This document shows, in pieces, positions 10,881-23,435 of a stretch of DNA of 64,000 nucleotides. How positions within the stretch are numbered: position 1 is the stretch's first letter; every line of letters begins with the position of its first letter. The position numbers and the translations under genes were made by a program. A model generated the notes under the pieces. It had not been told where the DNA came from. It saw only the letters and a program-made list of their open reading frames with translations, and did not search any database. This DNA is from Hesseltinella vesiculosa (Eukaryota > Mucoromycota > Mucoromycetes > Mucorales > Cunninghamellaceae), in contig MCGT01000016.1 of NCBI GenBank assembly GCA_002104935.1, positions 248,001 through 312,000 on the forward strand, given 5' to 3'.

Positions 10881-11149
10881 GCGAGGTGCAGTAGTACAAG
10901 GTAGTAGCCAAATCCATCCACTTCTCTATTGTTATTCTTATATACCAAAGTACCTTTACAAATTATACATATTGAGTATATAATCTGTGAATTTTGGAGT
11001 GGATACCATCAATACCCAATGAGCCAACCAACTCCAAAAAAAAAAAATCAACTAGGAAACACAATCCATTTTTGGAATGTACGCTACAGGCTGGGCGGGG
11101 TGGTCGGAGGTCGAATTTGGCGGTCCAAATTCTTTGAAAAAAAAAAAAA
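10881..11149. other. AT-rich spacer between element fossils
   Basis: There is no credible coding frame here. An A run lies at 11037-11047, and another lies just inside the following repeat. Confidence 0.4.
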
Positions 11150-11400
11150 AAAAGCAAATGCTTCACAGCACTTTTGAGTGATTGGATCGGTGGGAAAATC
11201 TGTGTGGGTGCCAAACTACACAAATGATGGCAGTGCTGGAAAAATCAGATCGATTGGTGAAGGCTACCCAGCCAACGTTTGATCAATTTCGTTTTGACAC
11301 CTCCGATTGCCCAGCTAAAAAAAATGAAAATCCGGCCATTTTCGCCATGGGGTCCCCAGGCAATTTGATGAAAAACACCGCTTTGCAAAGTTGCTCCTAG
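11150..11400 (+). repeat. Dispersed repeat, copy A (diverged partner near 53990)
   Basis: This segment starts with the block ATGCTTCACAGCAC just after an A run. It goes on with a GGAAAAATCAGATCGATTGG block and a CCATGGGGTCCCCAGG block. The same order of related blocks occurs at about 53990-54245. The copies are clearly diverged, with small indels. It is likely a non-autonomous or truncated mobile-element family, but I saw no coding domain. Confidence 0.6.
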
Positions 11401-12576
11401 TCAAACCACCCCAACTTTTAGATGCCAGTACAAAATGATGACAATGGCTTGGATTAATAATGACACTCTCTTAACAGCGGAGGGCAGGGCTGGCGGCTGC
11501 TGGCAAACATGCTTTTGATTTTACCTTCCTGCCGCGCTTGAAATGGTTTGACAGTTCGTCGGATTGGCTCATCCACGAAAAATGTCAATGTACGACTTGA
11601 ATCTAAAACTGGCGGCTGTCAAACGATGGCGGGAAACCGGTACAAGGCGCATTTCACTTATTAATGCAAAGTACACCCACTCGAACAGCACGACACATAT
11701 TGAGCAACACGCTGGCTTAAATACTGTATGATGCAACTGGCACTGAGTCCCCAGATTCACTACAAGCTCTTTTTGTGGGACACGTCGGTTTTTAATCAGC
11801 GACGCTGGTTTCGCTGGAAAACAAGGTTTTTTCTTGGACGGTTCCGTTGGTCACTAGGTTTCGTGCGCCTTTCTTAATCGGAATCCTACACCGTCGAGCC
11901 ATTTATTTCGCTTTTTTCGCTCAGCTTTTTCTTTTTTTTTTTTTTTCTAAACGACCGCGACTGGGCACTTCTCGCCATTGATGATAGCATTTGAAAGAGA
12001 TAGAGCACCAGAGCTATCTGCTGATCAGCAGCGTTGCTGTGACACTGGCGGCTTACGTCCTTGCTCATTCTCATTGCTGGGCTGAGAAACGAAACTGCCG
12101 CGGTTCACAGATCTTTTACAAAACTCTGCGTCATCGGCGCAAGCCCAACGAAAGGAGTAAAATGGCGAACACGAGAGCTGCGGACATGGAAGCGCTTTGT
12201 CAATGCTGACAAGTGCAAATGCACGATGGCTGCAGGTGTGACCGTGGCCGTTTAAGGAAGATTTATTTAATTCCCAGGAATGTCTGATCTGTTTGGTCAC
12301 GGATCATGCGAAAGACAGAGATGAGCGGCTGTAACAAAAATGGGAAATCTCTCGGATGAACCAAAATGAGCCAGTTGCATTTTTCCAACGTCCGCAGTTA
12401 CAGGAGGAACCAGTTACAGACTGTGCCACCGCTCTTTCTACATTTTTGTCAATCCCGATGCTTGGAAAGAGCTGTTTTCGCGGGCCCCTGTTCATTGACC
12501 CCAGTGGGCTTAGCTTGGGATGGCTGTCATGTGCGCAAATGAATTCATGCAAAAAAAACCGTGCTTTTGAATCGAG
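11401..12576. other. Spacer with possible element debris upstream of the BCS1-like gene
   Basis: About 1.2 kb without a supportable gene. A short plus-strand frame near 11580-11640 (YDLNLKLAAVKRWRETG) resembles the helix-turn-helix start of a transposase, which suggests more element debris. The last few hundred bases must include the promoter of the downstream AAA ATPase gene. Confidence 0.4.
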
Positions 12577-12584
12577 TATAAAAA
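12577..12584 (+). promoter_or_regulatory. TATA box of the BCS1-like gene
   Basis: TATAAAAA lies 75 nt upstream of the ATG at 12659 and is followed by a pyrimidine-rich leader. The position fits a fungal core promoter. Confidence 0.5.
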
Positions 12585-12658
12585 GACCGTGGTTAAGCCC
12601 TTTTCAGTCTCGTTTTTTCCTCCAGTTTTTTTTTTTTTTAAAAAAAAATTTCAAAACC

Positions 12659-14653
12659 ATGGTGGAAGGCTATTCTGTTCTAAACACTTTTCAATTGCTG
12701 TCGACATTGCTACATCGCTTTGTTGGTGAAAGCTTTATGGCTTCTTGGGTTGGCCCTCAATGGATTAGCAAGTTTGCTTGGCTCATTGCACTTCTGGAGA
12801 ACGAAGCCATGCTTATGGGCATTTCGTTGACTTTTGGACGTAAGGGTTCTTGTCATTCGTGAACGGGGATCCTCATGTGTCTTTTTTTATTTTTTTTTTT
12901 TTTAGCTGCATTGATGAAATATTTGAGCAATTCCTACTATAGAATCGAAAACTTCATTACAAGCCGGCTTTATGTGACTATTGAGGTGGATGAAATGGAC
13001 ATCATTCACACTCCTATCTCCAAGTTTATCTCTCAAGAAATCAAGAAGCTTGATATCAAGGAAGCCCAGGCCTCCTATGACCATGACGCCAACGAAGACT
13101 ACAATCATAGAGGCAACTCGTCCCGTGCCCCTGCCTTCCAGCTTCATCCATGTAAGTTGACCTCTACTGGACCAAAAAAAAAAAAAAAAAAAAACTCACG
13201 TTTTGCTGTTCAGTGCTGAACAACCAAATCAAATTCAAGTACAAGGGCAAGACCTTTTGGATCAATCGTGTCACAGGGGACGAGGCTGGCAAAGTGAAGT
13301 CCAAGATGACCAATTTTGAACGTATGATTTTCGGTGGTGAAAAAGTGAGCTTCAGAGTGGTGTAAGTAAACTGTGCCATGCCCCCTGCTTTGGTTTAATT
13401 TTCCCCCACTTAGGACCCGAGGCAGTAATGTCCGCATTTTGAAGGAATACCTTGCCCTCTGGATGGAAGATTATTACAAAAGTCACGCTGACAAGGTATA
13501 AAAGAGCACACGATGCCCTTGAGCTCTGCGATTCACCGTTTTTTTTTTTTGTAGCTCGTTGTGTACAAGTGTGTTCATGACGGTAAAGGTGCTTGCCACT
13601 GGAGTGAAAATGCTACAAAAGATGCCCGAAGCTTGGATACTGTGATCCTCAAGCAGCAACTCAAGGAAAACATCGTGAAAGGTCAGCCAATCGCAAAGAT
13701 CGCAACGGCCCAATACTGACTTTTTGACATAGACATCAATTATTTCCTGGACCACAAAGAATGGTATGCTGACAAGGGTATCCCCTACCGTCATGGTTTT
13801 CTCTTAAAAGGTCCCCCAGGTATGCTATAGAAAAAAAAAGCAGCTTGTTACTCACTTTTTCTAAAGGTACGGGAAAGACCTCGGTGGTACGGTCACTGGC
13901 TAGTACGCTTGGAAAAGGCTTGGCTGTTGTCAACTTGACCAACATTACTTCAGATGAAGAATTGACAGCCATGGTGTCTACCCTCCCTCATGATACTTTC
14001 CTGTTGATGGAAGATGTTGATCACTGCCTGAAGGTGATTGAAAAAGCCGCAGCAACAAAACCCACGGACGGCGCCCTCGGGCCAAAGAATGTTACTCTAC
14101 CCGGCCTTTTGTCCATGCTGGATGGCTACGATATGCGAGACGGCACAGGTAAAAAGTGATGGATGCACGAAACACTCGAGGCTCATTCTTTTTTTAATTG
14201 ACTGTCTCAGTGTTTTTCATGACTTGCAATGATGAGTCTGCTTTGCCTGCTGTGATGAAACGCCGCGGTCGGGTGGACCAAGAAATCACCTTGGACTACG
14301 CCGATGAATACCAAATCGTGACTATGTTTGAGCGCTTCTTCAAGTCTGTCTACCATGGCTCCGATGATACCTGGCAAACAATCTGTGACCGCCTCAAGAA
14401 ATGCATCCCCACAGGGACCATTGCCACCGCGGAACTCCAAGGTCTGTTTTTGGATTTCTCCTTCAGCCTCCAACGAGAAAAAATCACCAAAGCCGCCTTT
14501 GATGACCTCCTCGACAACCGCATCCAACCTTTCTTGGACCAAATCAAGGAAAGCCGCGAAATCTCCCAAACTGACCGGGAGCAGAAGCTCACCTTCCTCA
14601 CCAACCGCATGCTCAAGAAAAAGAAGGAAGATAGCAATTCCGACGACGACTAA
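12659..14653 (+). CDS. BCS1-like AAA ATPase
   Basis: BCS1 proteins are inner-membrane AAA ATPases that translocate the Rieske protein during complex III assembly. Fungi also carry BCS1-like paralogues of unknown role. Eight exons (12659-12839, 12906-13151, 13214-13361, 13414-13495, 13555-13681, 13733-13819, 13867-14148, 14211-14653) give 531 residues. The N-terminal half is the BCS1_N region, with [13 protein letters not shown] and [10 protein letters not shown]. The AAA module has Walker A GPPGTGKTS, interrupted by an intron after GPPG, Walker [12 protein letters not shown], sensor-1 [12 protein letters not shown] and the arginine-finger region [10 protein letters not shown]. The tail is Lys/Asp-rich. 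A transmembrane segment is weak, around residues 40-65. It could be BCS1 itself or a paralogue; I favour a paralogue because the N-terminus and the long divergent C-terminus differ from BCS1. Confidence 0.93.
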
Positions 14654-15057
14654 ATCTTGAGCCAAAATAGCATATTTATATACATATATAATATGTTATA
14701 TATTTTTCATATCTTTGAGTGGACTCATTCATTATTGTGCCCCCCTCCCCTTAGCTGCATAAATAAAAAAAAAAAAGATCTTTTCACTGCCATTGACTTG
14801 GAATTGCGCTGCTCAGCTTTCCTGCTGGGCAGCCATGGAAATCCGTCCTCCCTTCCAGCTAGATACCTCTGACCTCGTAGAAAAAAAAATAGACAAACCC
14901 TCGATTAGAAAGGGTGGGCGCTTGACCTGATCGGCCAGCCTGTCACCGCCTATTTTTGACCTGCTCCGTTCTCAATTCATACTGTATCAGAAGAATCTTT
15001 TTTTGAAAAAAAAAAATAGATACACGATAGAACAGGGCTATTTTTTTTAATAAAGAT
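14654..15057. other. Convergent intergenic region
   Basis: This is the tail-to-tail spacer between the BCS1-like gene (+) and the Zn2Cys6 gene (-). It should contain both 3' UTRs. It is AT-rich, with ATATAT stretches just after the BCS1-like stop. No gene was seen. Confidence 0.5.
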
Positions 15058-17638
15058 TCAGGCAATACCAAACTCTTCTTTGTATTCTTGTTCCATGTCC
15101 TTGACAAAATCGACCATGGAAGGCCGGTTGGGCAGCCAGTGGATCTCGTCACGGACCATGCTGAGACAGCAGATCAGGTTGGCTTGCAAGAGGGTCCGCA
15201 TGTCTTTATTGCCAAAGCCAAACTTCAGAGCACGAAGGAGAATGGTCCAGACGTTGTTGGCAACACGCAGATCAAAAAGGCAAAGATGGCGCAGGCGTAG
15301 GAACTGAAGGATCTGGACGGCGTTCAGGGCAGAATAGACAGCGATGCGGGCACTGGGGTCGTTGAAACCCGAATAGGCCGATGTCAGGAGGGTGACAAGG
15401 GCGGCGGTGGAGATTGGCAAGTTGGCGAGTTCAGGGTTGGAGCTGTTGGTGTCGTCGCCGAGGTCATGGGCAAGTAGGCAATGCGACTGCATCATCTCGA
15501 TCTTTCCTTGAAGCATCTTTTCCATTTTTTTCACCCGCTGGCACCACTTGTCGCCCCACTGGCGGGTTAAGAAGTCGTAGTCGACATGCAGGTAGTGTTC
15601 TTTCCAGTAGGTGGCAATGGCTTCACAGGTCTCGAGGTCAGCAGGCGTGCGGCTGATGTGGGCGATCGCCATCAGCATGTACTCGTTGTAGATATTTAGG
15701 GTCGAGAGTAGTGGTATAGCATCGGGCGCGTCCTCAAACAACTGCAGCCAGCGGCTGGTTGGCTGCTGGGATGCAGAGGAGGTGAGCAGGTCAGGGCCAT
15801 AGTATTCAAAGAGCGGCAGATCCAGCTTAAACGAGTTGGGTATGGAGGCGTACCAACGGCGCATGGACATTTCAATCATATGGCCCACAATGCCCACGTA
15901 TTCGCCGGTGTTGTCGGCTGGAGCATGGTGGGCAGCTTCATGGCAGTCCTTGTTGAGTTGGCGAAGATAGCCGTGGTATAGGATGTGGCGTCGGACAGCC
16001 TCGGAGTCATCATGGGCGGGTGAGAGTGGGTAGTGGTGGTCATGGAATTTGTTGACAATGCTGCGGTCAGACTGGTCTGCATAGCCTTTGCGTAGCATTT
16101 TGCGACGGACGCAGTGTAGGCTCACGATGGTGGAAATTTTCGACAGCTGGAAATCAAGGCGCTCGTACAGGGTCCATTCGCCCTGGGCTTCGGTCGCCCA
16201 TGGGGGCTGGTCGTCGCAAACAGGCGGTTTGGCCGGCAGCTGTTCCTTGACCAACGGGCTCAGTCGTTCGGCCATGCTGACCAGGAATTCAAAGTCGGGG
16301 CCCTGGCTGCGGCGATGCTTGTAATAGGCCAGCAGCACGAACGTGGCTAGGGTTTCCAGAGTGGGTTCGTCAAACATGTCGGCCACCAAGGCGCGAGCTT
16401 TGTCGGCAAAGAGCTTGCCCAGGTGCTCCCGCTGGTGTGGAGGCACGGCCTGATAGAAATGCTTGCATGTGGTCGTGCAAGCAATCGCGCATAATGCCAG
16501 CAGGGCAGATGACACGGGCTTCAGGGGTGGGTCGGGCGGTGAGGAGGGTGGAGAGGAAAGCATGGTAAAGGCAGACGTCGACAGTGGCCCTTTTTTCTTT
16601 CTTTCGTGCGCCGGGGTAACAAAGAAACGACGGAAGGTGGGGACATGGATGTTCAACAGGTCGAGGTTGATACAGTCAGCATACGCATCGAAGATCTGGC
16701 TTGTCAAGGAGGCAAGACTAGACGGGTTGGCAAAAACGTCGGCTATCCTATGGGTGTCATCAGGGCTAACGTCCGGGGAGGTGTGCTGGTGTGAATGTTT
16801 GGGGCTGCAGCTGAGATACATGCCCTTGAGACGCGAGCGACCATAGCGCTTCCACACATATATTTGCATGACGTGCGACAGGATAGGGTTCTTGGGGCGG
16901 TAGTTGTCCCAAAATCGAGGCACAAATTCAGGCTGCTGTATGGTGCGGATGCCATTGCACAAGCAGTCCAGCAGCTCAGTATGTGATTTGATGTTTGTCT
17001 GGATGACCATCGTTCCGTTTTTGCTGATCTTCATGTCCCACTGGTACTTTTCCGGTGGGCGATCGTGGGTTTGCTGGCGAGGAGAGGTGGCTTCCGAGGC
17101 GGGGTTGGGGAGGTATCGTGCGACAGTGGCTACCAAGCCCTGTGCCGTGCGCTGTCGTTTGACCATCCGGGTGTCGGTGGCGACAGTGGTTGTGGACGAG
17201 AAAGGATTGCTGGCAGTAGAAGTCACGATGGACGAAAGTAGCAGGAGAGACGAAGATGTGGTGTCCAGGGAAAGCTGGCTGTTCGTGTTGTCGAGTTGTA
17301 GGATGTCCATTTCCTGCTGCATGGCATCCAGTTGCTCTTCCAGCTGGCCAATAGCTTCCAGGTACTTGATCTGTTTCAGGTATTCTTCATCCGATGGCGA
17401 TGTCAGAATCGTATAAACACAATCAACGTTGAATTTTACACATCTATCAAAAAGTGGTGAGAGGGATGGGAAATCACAGGTGGTCAATGTCATATTTAAT
17501 ACCTGGCACATGGCGTTTCGTAACTGCACCTTCGTTTCCTAGAACGACATTCTACAATGGAGAAACATCATGACATTCAAAGGGAAAGGCAAGGAAAATG
17601 GAATACTTACCATTGCAGGGGACTTTCTTTGTTGACAT
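15058..17638 (-). CDS. Zn(II)2Cys6 fungal transcription factor
   Basis: This is a nuclear DNA-binding regulator of the Gal4 class. Three exons (17611-17638, 17503-17551, 15058-17443) give 820 residues. The zinc cluster is assembled across both introns: PCNECRSRKRRC, then ETPCARCVKFNVDC, which supplies all six cysteines in the family spacing. A short coiled coil (LEAIGQLEEQLDAMQQEM, about residues 60-80) follows, as is usual for dimerisation. The large remainder is helical with the look of a fungal_trans middle homology region (for example DAYADCINLDLLNIHVPTFRRFF). The start gives the cluster only seven residues in, which is typical. Target genes cannot be inferred. It shares a 395-bp divergent promoter region with ATG9. 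Confidence 0.95.
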
Positions 17639-18033
17639 TATAAAAACTGATGCCGCAGTAGAAACCGGAAAGAGGAAGAAGGAACTTGAATTGATTGCAG
17701 TTAAAAAAAAAACACCAGCCAGCACCGCAGAAAAATCCGACACCCAGCTGCCGCATTGCCGCCTCCAATCATCAGTATGCTTATGCTGACAGCCAAAGTG
17801 GTCATGATGGTGTGAGCGTTCTTTCGTTCTCGCTCATGTATCGTATAGAAAAGAGGGTGGGTTCATGGCATTTGAAAACATGAGTTAGTCAGGTGACACC
17901 CACCTGCCCTTGGCGGGGATGGAATCCGTTGAAAACAGGCAGAGAACTCTCCGTGTGGTGCTCCTTTTTTTCTCGCTTTTTTTTTTTCTCTCTTTCACTT
18001 GCATTTTATTGCACTGCTATCTATACACATCTA
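17639..18033. promoter_or_regulatory. Divergent promoter region between the Zn2Cys6 gene and ATG9
   Basis: 395 bp separate the two start codons. The ATG9 side ends in a long pyrimidine-rich leader (17965-18000). I see no clear TATA box or repeated operator. Confidence 0.55.
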
Positions 18034-20760
18034 ATGGCCGATATACCACTGTTCAGCTCGTCTGGGCCTTATGATGACGATGACCAAGACGATGCGGGCA
18101 TGTCGTTTTCACCCAAGCAAAAGAAACGAGTGACACTGCCCTTCCTACCTCAGCATCGCTACCAGCAACTTGATCAGGACTACCAACCCTTTGACAGTGA
18201 CAATGACAACGATTCTGAAGACCTCGAAGCGCCAGCGTCCTTGCTAATGGAAAAGCCATCGTCTTCGCCATCCACTGCGGCAGCGGCCATGTCCATGGCA
18301 GCGGCTAAATTACTTGGTCGCCCTCCTTCTCACAATGAAACACCTTCCTCGACTCGGGACCATGTCTCCGCCATCGACCGCACCATGTGGCGATGGGCCA
18401 ATGTTGAAAACCTGGACGATTTTTTTCAGCGGGTCTACATGTACTACCAAGGCAAGGGCCTGTATGCCATTCTCTTGGGCCGATTCCTCAACCTGGTCAT
18501 CCTGGGCTTCGTTATCCTTTTTTCTACCTTTTTGATTGGCTGTGTCGATTATGCCGCCATCCCAGATCACCACGCCCTTGCCGATGTCGTGGTGCCTCAG
18601 TGTTATGCCAGGTAACAAAAAAGGGGTTGGCGCAGCGCAGTCTTGACGGTTTGTTTTCGCTCAGGCTCTCACCGTCAACGGTGCTCTTCTTGATCATGTT
18701 TGTCGTATGGTGGGCATGGCAGCTCTTGCGTTTTATCCGGGACATTCCTGCCTTGAAAGAAATGCACAATTTTTACAATTATTTGCTCAAGATACCCGAC
18801 GTAAGGACAAGCAAACGGTAGGAGGGAGGTATCCAAGAATGTTTTTTTTTTTATCAGAGTGATATTCAAACTGTGTCATGGCAACAAGTGATCACGCAAA
18901 TCATGGCCATTCGTGAAACCAATCCCAATACCTCACGCTCGTCACCGATTCATTTGGATGCCCACGCTATCGCCAGCCGGATCATGCGTAAAGAAAATTA
19001 CTTGATTGCGCTCTTCAACAAGGACACTTTGGACATCACCATTCCTTTGCCCTACCTACGCCACAAGTACATGTTTACCCGTGATCTGGAATGGAATTTG
19101 TCGTTTTGCGTCCTCAGCTATGTCTTTGATCACCATGGACAGCTTCGCAAGCGGTTCCTTCATGCCAAAAACCGGCCCCTCCTGGTTGCTGGGTAATGTT
19201 GCAGCTCTCTACACCGTATCGCTCACTTTTTTTTTTTTTCCCCTTATCCCAGACTGCGCCGGCGCTTTATCTTTATGGCTTTGCTGAACTTGACTTTTGC
19301 TCCTTTTATTCTCGTTTATCTCTTGGTCTACTTTTTCTTTGGTTATTTTGAAGTAGGACAAGCAAAAAGGAGCCGTCCGTGGTCTCACCTCACTCTCCTC
19401 TAGGCTTTTCGCAAGAACCCCAGTGAAATTGGCTCGCGAAACTACTCACCTTTTGCTAAATGGAAATTCCGTGAATTCAACGAGCTCCCACATGAATTCC
19501 GTGCACGGGTCAGCACAAGTGTACCCATTGCCAACCAATACCTGGACCAGTTCCCAAAAGAAAAAACCGCGCTGCTCGCCAGGTACGCCCGATAAGAAAC
19601 TCGGCGAAACTGATGCTCATTGGTTTTGTGTGTAGATTTGTGGCGTTTATATCCGGATCCTTTGCAGCGGTGTTGTTGCTGTTGACGTTGTACGATGCCG
19701 AAGCGTTTGTGAATTTTGAAATTACACCGAGCCGAACCGTGTTCTTTTACACCGGGATCTTTGGTGCCATCTTTGGTGTGGCTCGAGGCATGATTCCAGA
19801 CGAGCATCTTGTGTTTGAACCTGAATCCTTGCTGCGCCAGGTGATGGAACATACGCATTATTTCCCCAACGAATGGCGTGGCCAGCTGCATACCGACTCA
19901 GTGCGTGCACAGTTCTGCCAGCTTTTTGACTACAAGGTGTCGCTCTTCGTCCAAGAATTGGCCAGCGTGTTCCTGACCCCAATCGTCCTCGGCTTTTCCT
20001 TGCCTCAATGTGCTGACCAAGTCGTCGACTTCTTCCGCGAGTTCTCAATCCACGTCGACGGCGTCGGCACCGTGTGCAGCTTTGCCCAATTCGATTTTGC
20101 CCGCCATGGCAATGTTCGTTATGGCGCTCCTGTCAAGGTCAGCGACGACCATTACCTCAGCAAGGGTGGCAAAATGGAGAAGAGCTTTTTGAATTTCAAG
20201 GTGAGGGAACAAAAAGGGCACAAAAAAAACCAGCGTCACTCATTTCCTTTCACCAAAAGGCTAATCATCCTGAATGGGAGCCCACAGACATGACCGGGTC
20301 CATGTATTTAACCAAGATGACGGCCTACCAACATACCAAACACGGTCAGCCTTCCACTCGTCCGGCTGAGCATGGCCAGCCACACCCTCCATCCACTAGT
20401 TCGGCCGAGAACGAAGACGACCTGGGGTCCACTAGACAATCATCGACCCCCCTCGACCAAACACCTCCTCCGGATTTCGCGTTTCAGCGCAGTCATTTCG
20501 TGCCCACCATCACGCCTTCTTCTGTCGAATTCTCCGAGCCACCTACCCGCACCACCCTGAATCAATATGGGGTGCCTGAGGGCCGTGTGCCTAGTAACCT
20601 GGGCGACTCCTTTGCCAAACCAAAACCCTCCTCGTTGGGCCAAGATCCATATGCATCAGAGGAGGAGGATAACCTGAACTCTGAGGCTGTCCACCATGTG
20701 CCTGGAGTGATTGGCATTCTTAATCAAGTGTATGACTTGAATAACAACCCCACGATGTGA
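18034..20760 (+). CDS. ATG9: Autophagy protein Atg9 (lipid scramblase)
   Basis: Atg9 is the multispanning scramblase carried on vesicles that seed the phagophore membrane. Seven exons (18034-18611, 18665-18800, 18858-19192, 19253-19352, 19404-19582, 19636-20200, 20260-20760) give 797 residues. The cytosolic N-terminus is acidic and Ser-rich. The conserved core starts MWRWANVENLDDFFQRVY, followed by the first membrane helix, IPLPYLRHKYMFTRDLEWNL, the SRNYSPFAKWKFREFNELPH block, GIFGAIFGVARGMIPDEH and the FDYKVSLFVQELASVFLTP segment. The KMEKSFLNFK AxHP block follows. The last 170 residues are low-complexity Ser/Pro/Thr, normal in fungal Atg9. All joins keep frame. Confidence 0.97.
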
Positions 20761-20761
20761 A

Positions 20762-20767
20762 AATAAA
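20762..20767 (+). terminator. AATAAA-type polyadenylation signal after ATG9
   Basis: AATAAA occurs immediately after the ATG9 stop codon. That is rather close, and other T-rich elements follow, so it may not be the signal used. Confidence 0.3.
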
Positions 20768-21534
20768 CTTTTTTCCCCCGCTTGCCTTTCTATTATTATT
20801 ATTATTCTTATTATTTTTTGGAGGATTGAATCTCTCTTTTTGTTTCTTTAGCCACAAACGCCTGTTGTCTTCTTCTTAGCCACACCTTTGGATAACGTTT
20901 GTGTTGGTGTAGGTGGTTACAAAACCATGGTTGCCCTTGCTAAATTTAGGGGGGAGAAAAGATGCTATTTTTACTGTGTGAGGGTGACACGAGGAGGGCC
21001 TTTTTTTAATTTGTTGTTGGCTGATCCCCTTAGTTCACCTGGGGTTGTCACCCTTTTCTTTTAGTTTATTGGAGGCTGTCATTCAGGGAAAACCAGGTGC
21101 TATCATTTGAAAAGAAACAGGGCGTTGTTCATGAGAAGATGATTGGCTCTTAAGAATGTGCTACTCGTAAGTGCCGTGGGCAGATCAACGCAAAAAAAAA
21201 AAAAAAAGGGCTGATTTATTTCTCTCCGCCGGAGTGTCAAAACATCAATTTTTCAGCAATAAAAAAACCAAATCATTCACGTTTCCTGGCTTCCTTTTTC
21301 TCTTTCAATCCTTTTCGTCTTTATATCCTTTAACGTTCCTTTTTTTATTTCTTAATCCTTTCATTAACACCCATTCCATTCATTTACTTCTACTGTACAA
21401 TGTACTTGTAATCATCCTCTTTTTTTATCTAGTTATTATTTAATTCTCTTAGTTTGATTCATATCCACGCTCCTCCTATTTTTTTTTAACTGTTGTCTTT
21501 TCCTCTTGTTGAATCTCCTTATATTTATTTGATC
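20768..21534. other. Intergenic region upstream of the Sel1-repeat gene
   Basis: The first part has a TTA microsatellite (about 20792-20816). The last 250 bp are a pyrimidine-rich leader that precedes the ATG at 21535. No gene was seen. Confidence 0.45.
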
Positions 21535-23435
21535 ATGTTTAAACGTATACAACAAAAACCCTCCAAAACCTCGTTTCAAATCGTCACTCCAAACTCCAGG
21601 TTAGAAAAACAAAGTGCCGTTTTACGTGTGTTAACTCAGCTTTTTTTTTACCTTGTTCATCCAGGAACATCCCATCCATGTCTGACAATGGTGAATTCCA
21701 TGTAAGCCTTCATCTTGCTACTGCCCCCTTCTTTTTTGTATTCACTTTTTCATTATTGTCAATATAGGCCATGACAATGCCTGAGTCTGCTGTAGGAATG
21801 GCTTATGATCCCTCCTCCATTTATGACACGTACGATCAGTACGATATTGCTCAAGTCAGCCAGCAGCAGCAGCCAAAAATCACGATTCAAAACTCGGGCA
21901 CTTCCCGCCAAACATTTATTGGTAGGTCAGAAAAATTAGAGGAGTGTTTGGAGCTGACCCCTTGTTTCTCCTTTTTTTTTTTTTTTCTTCTAGAGCCATT
22001 GAAATCTACTTTGGTGACTTCTCCTGTGACACCGCAAAGTATGTACGGTGCACCTGAACCCATGCCAAATGTGGGCAACATGAACTTCTTCCAAAGCGCC
22101 AGTGAAGTAGACGCCATGTCGGATCAGTATAGCCGGCCATCGACCATCATCCAACCCCGTGTTCAGCGTGCCGAAATGGCGGTCAAGATGGGCCAGGTCC
22201 AACAACCCCTGCAAGCCTCGCACGCCAGCATTGAGCAAACTCCCCATGGCCAGACGCACCACGACTACCGCTTAATGGACAATGCCGTGGCCAGCAAGTA
22301 CTTCTTGCCCTCGGATGCCATGGCCTCGTATCCCTCGGCGTACGACACATCGAACAAGAGCAGCAAGTACTTCTTGCCGTCCGATGCCATGGCCTCCCTC
22401 CCGTCGGCTTATGACACCTCTAACAAGAGCAGCAAATACTTTATGCCTGCCAATGAAGCGTATTCCACCAAATCCGACCAGCCACCCCTCCCGTCCATCG
22501 TCACCCCTTCCAAATCCACCCACAGCACCCACAGCAGCTCCAGCTCCAGCTCCAACAAATCGTCTTCCCGTCACCATCCCCAGCCACTTCCTCCGTTGGT
22601 CATTCCTCCCACCCCAAACCGCTCGTCCTCGTCCCCGAACCGGGCCATCCAGACCAGCTCCAAAACGCTGTCCCCACCCGCCCTCCAAATGACCCCCGGC
22701 TTGACTCCCGGCAGCCTCGGCTACTCGCCCATGTCTGTCTCTCCCGCCACACCCTCGCCCTCCCAACACCATCATGGCCATCGCAGCAAAATCGCGGCCC
22801 CTTCCGCTGCTGCCCCGGCCATGACCCCGACTGTAAGCTCCCCTACCAACAATACACAGCAGGTCCTGCTCGGAAAGGACAAGAAGCCGCTGTCCGAGGA
22901 TGAAATGCTGCTGCTGGAAGGCATCCGTTTCCACGAATCTGGCAAACTGGAAGAAGCCACCCACCGCTTCCGCAAGGCTGCTCAGCTCAACTCACCCATG
23001 GCCATGTTCTTCTATGGCGTGTCGCTACGTCATGGCTGGGGCTGTCAACGCAATGAGCAAGTCGCCTTCCAATATATCCAAAAGGCTGCCGAGCACGCCG
23101 TCGAAGATCTCAGCCAGTTCTCCACCACCGTCAGCATGTCTGCCGCCAAGGGTGAGTTGATTATGGCCATCTACGAAATGGGCGTGTCTTTCCGTCATGG
23201 CTGGGGCTGCCGGAAGAACAAAGAAACGGCTGTGTACTTTTTCAAGATTGCTGCCGACTTGGGCGACCCTGATGCCCAAAACGATCTGGGTCACTGCTAC
23301 TACAATGGCCATGGCATCAAGAAGGACATGTATATGGCTGCCAAGTATTATCGCAAAGCCGACAAACAAGGTCATGGTATCATGGGCAATTCTTGGATCT
23401 GGAAACCCAAATACGATCATCCCAAGGGTCGTTAA
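21535..23435 (+). CDS. Sel1-like repeat protein (possible chitin synthase activator family)
   Basis: Sel1 repeats are helical protein-interaction modules. Fungal Chs4/Skt5 and related proteins use them to recruit or activate chitin synthase. Four exons (21535-21599, 21665-21701, 21768-21921, 21994-23435) give 565 residues. Residues 1-370 are Ser/Pro/Gln-rich and disordered. They include two tandem 23-residue copies of SSKYFLPSDAMAS...SAYDTSNK (22293-22430) and a partial third. The C-terminal 190 residues hold Sel1 repeats, with motifs GMSLRHGWGC-like (YGVSLRHGWGC, MGVSFRHGWGC), AQNDLGHCYYNGHG and AAKYYRKADKQGH. The protein ends in a conserved NSWIWKPKY tail. No CaaX box is present, unlike Skt5, so the exact subfamily is open. 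Confidence 0.9.

Noticed and set aside
12000..12300. IS605/Fanzor-like Cys-rich fragment
   Set aside because: The CxC and CxxC spacing does not match TnpB/Fanzor zinc ribbons, and no RuvC motifs were found.
22272..22964. Gly/Arg-rich minus-strand frame of 230 codons
   Set aside because: It is a shadow of the Ser/Pro-rich part of the Sel1-repeat protein.
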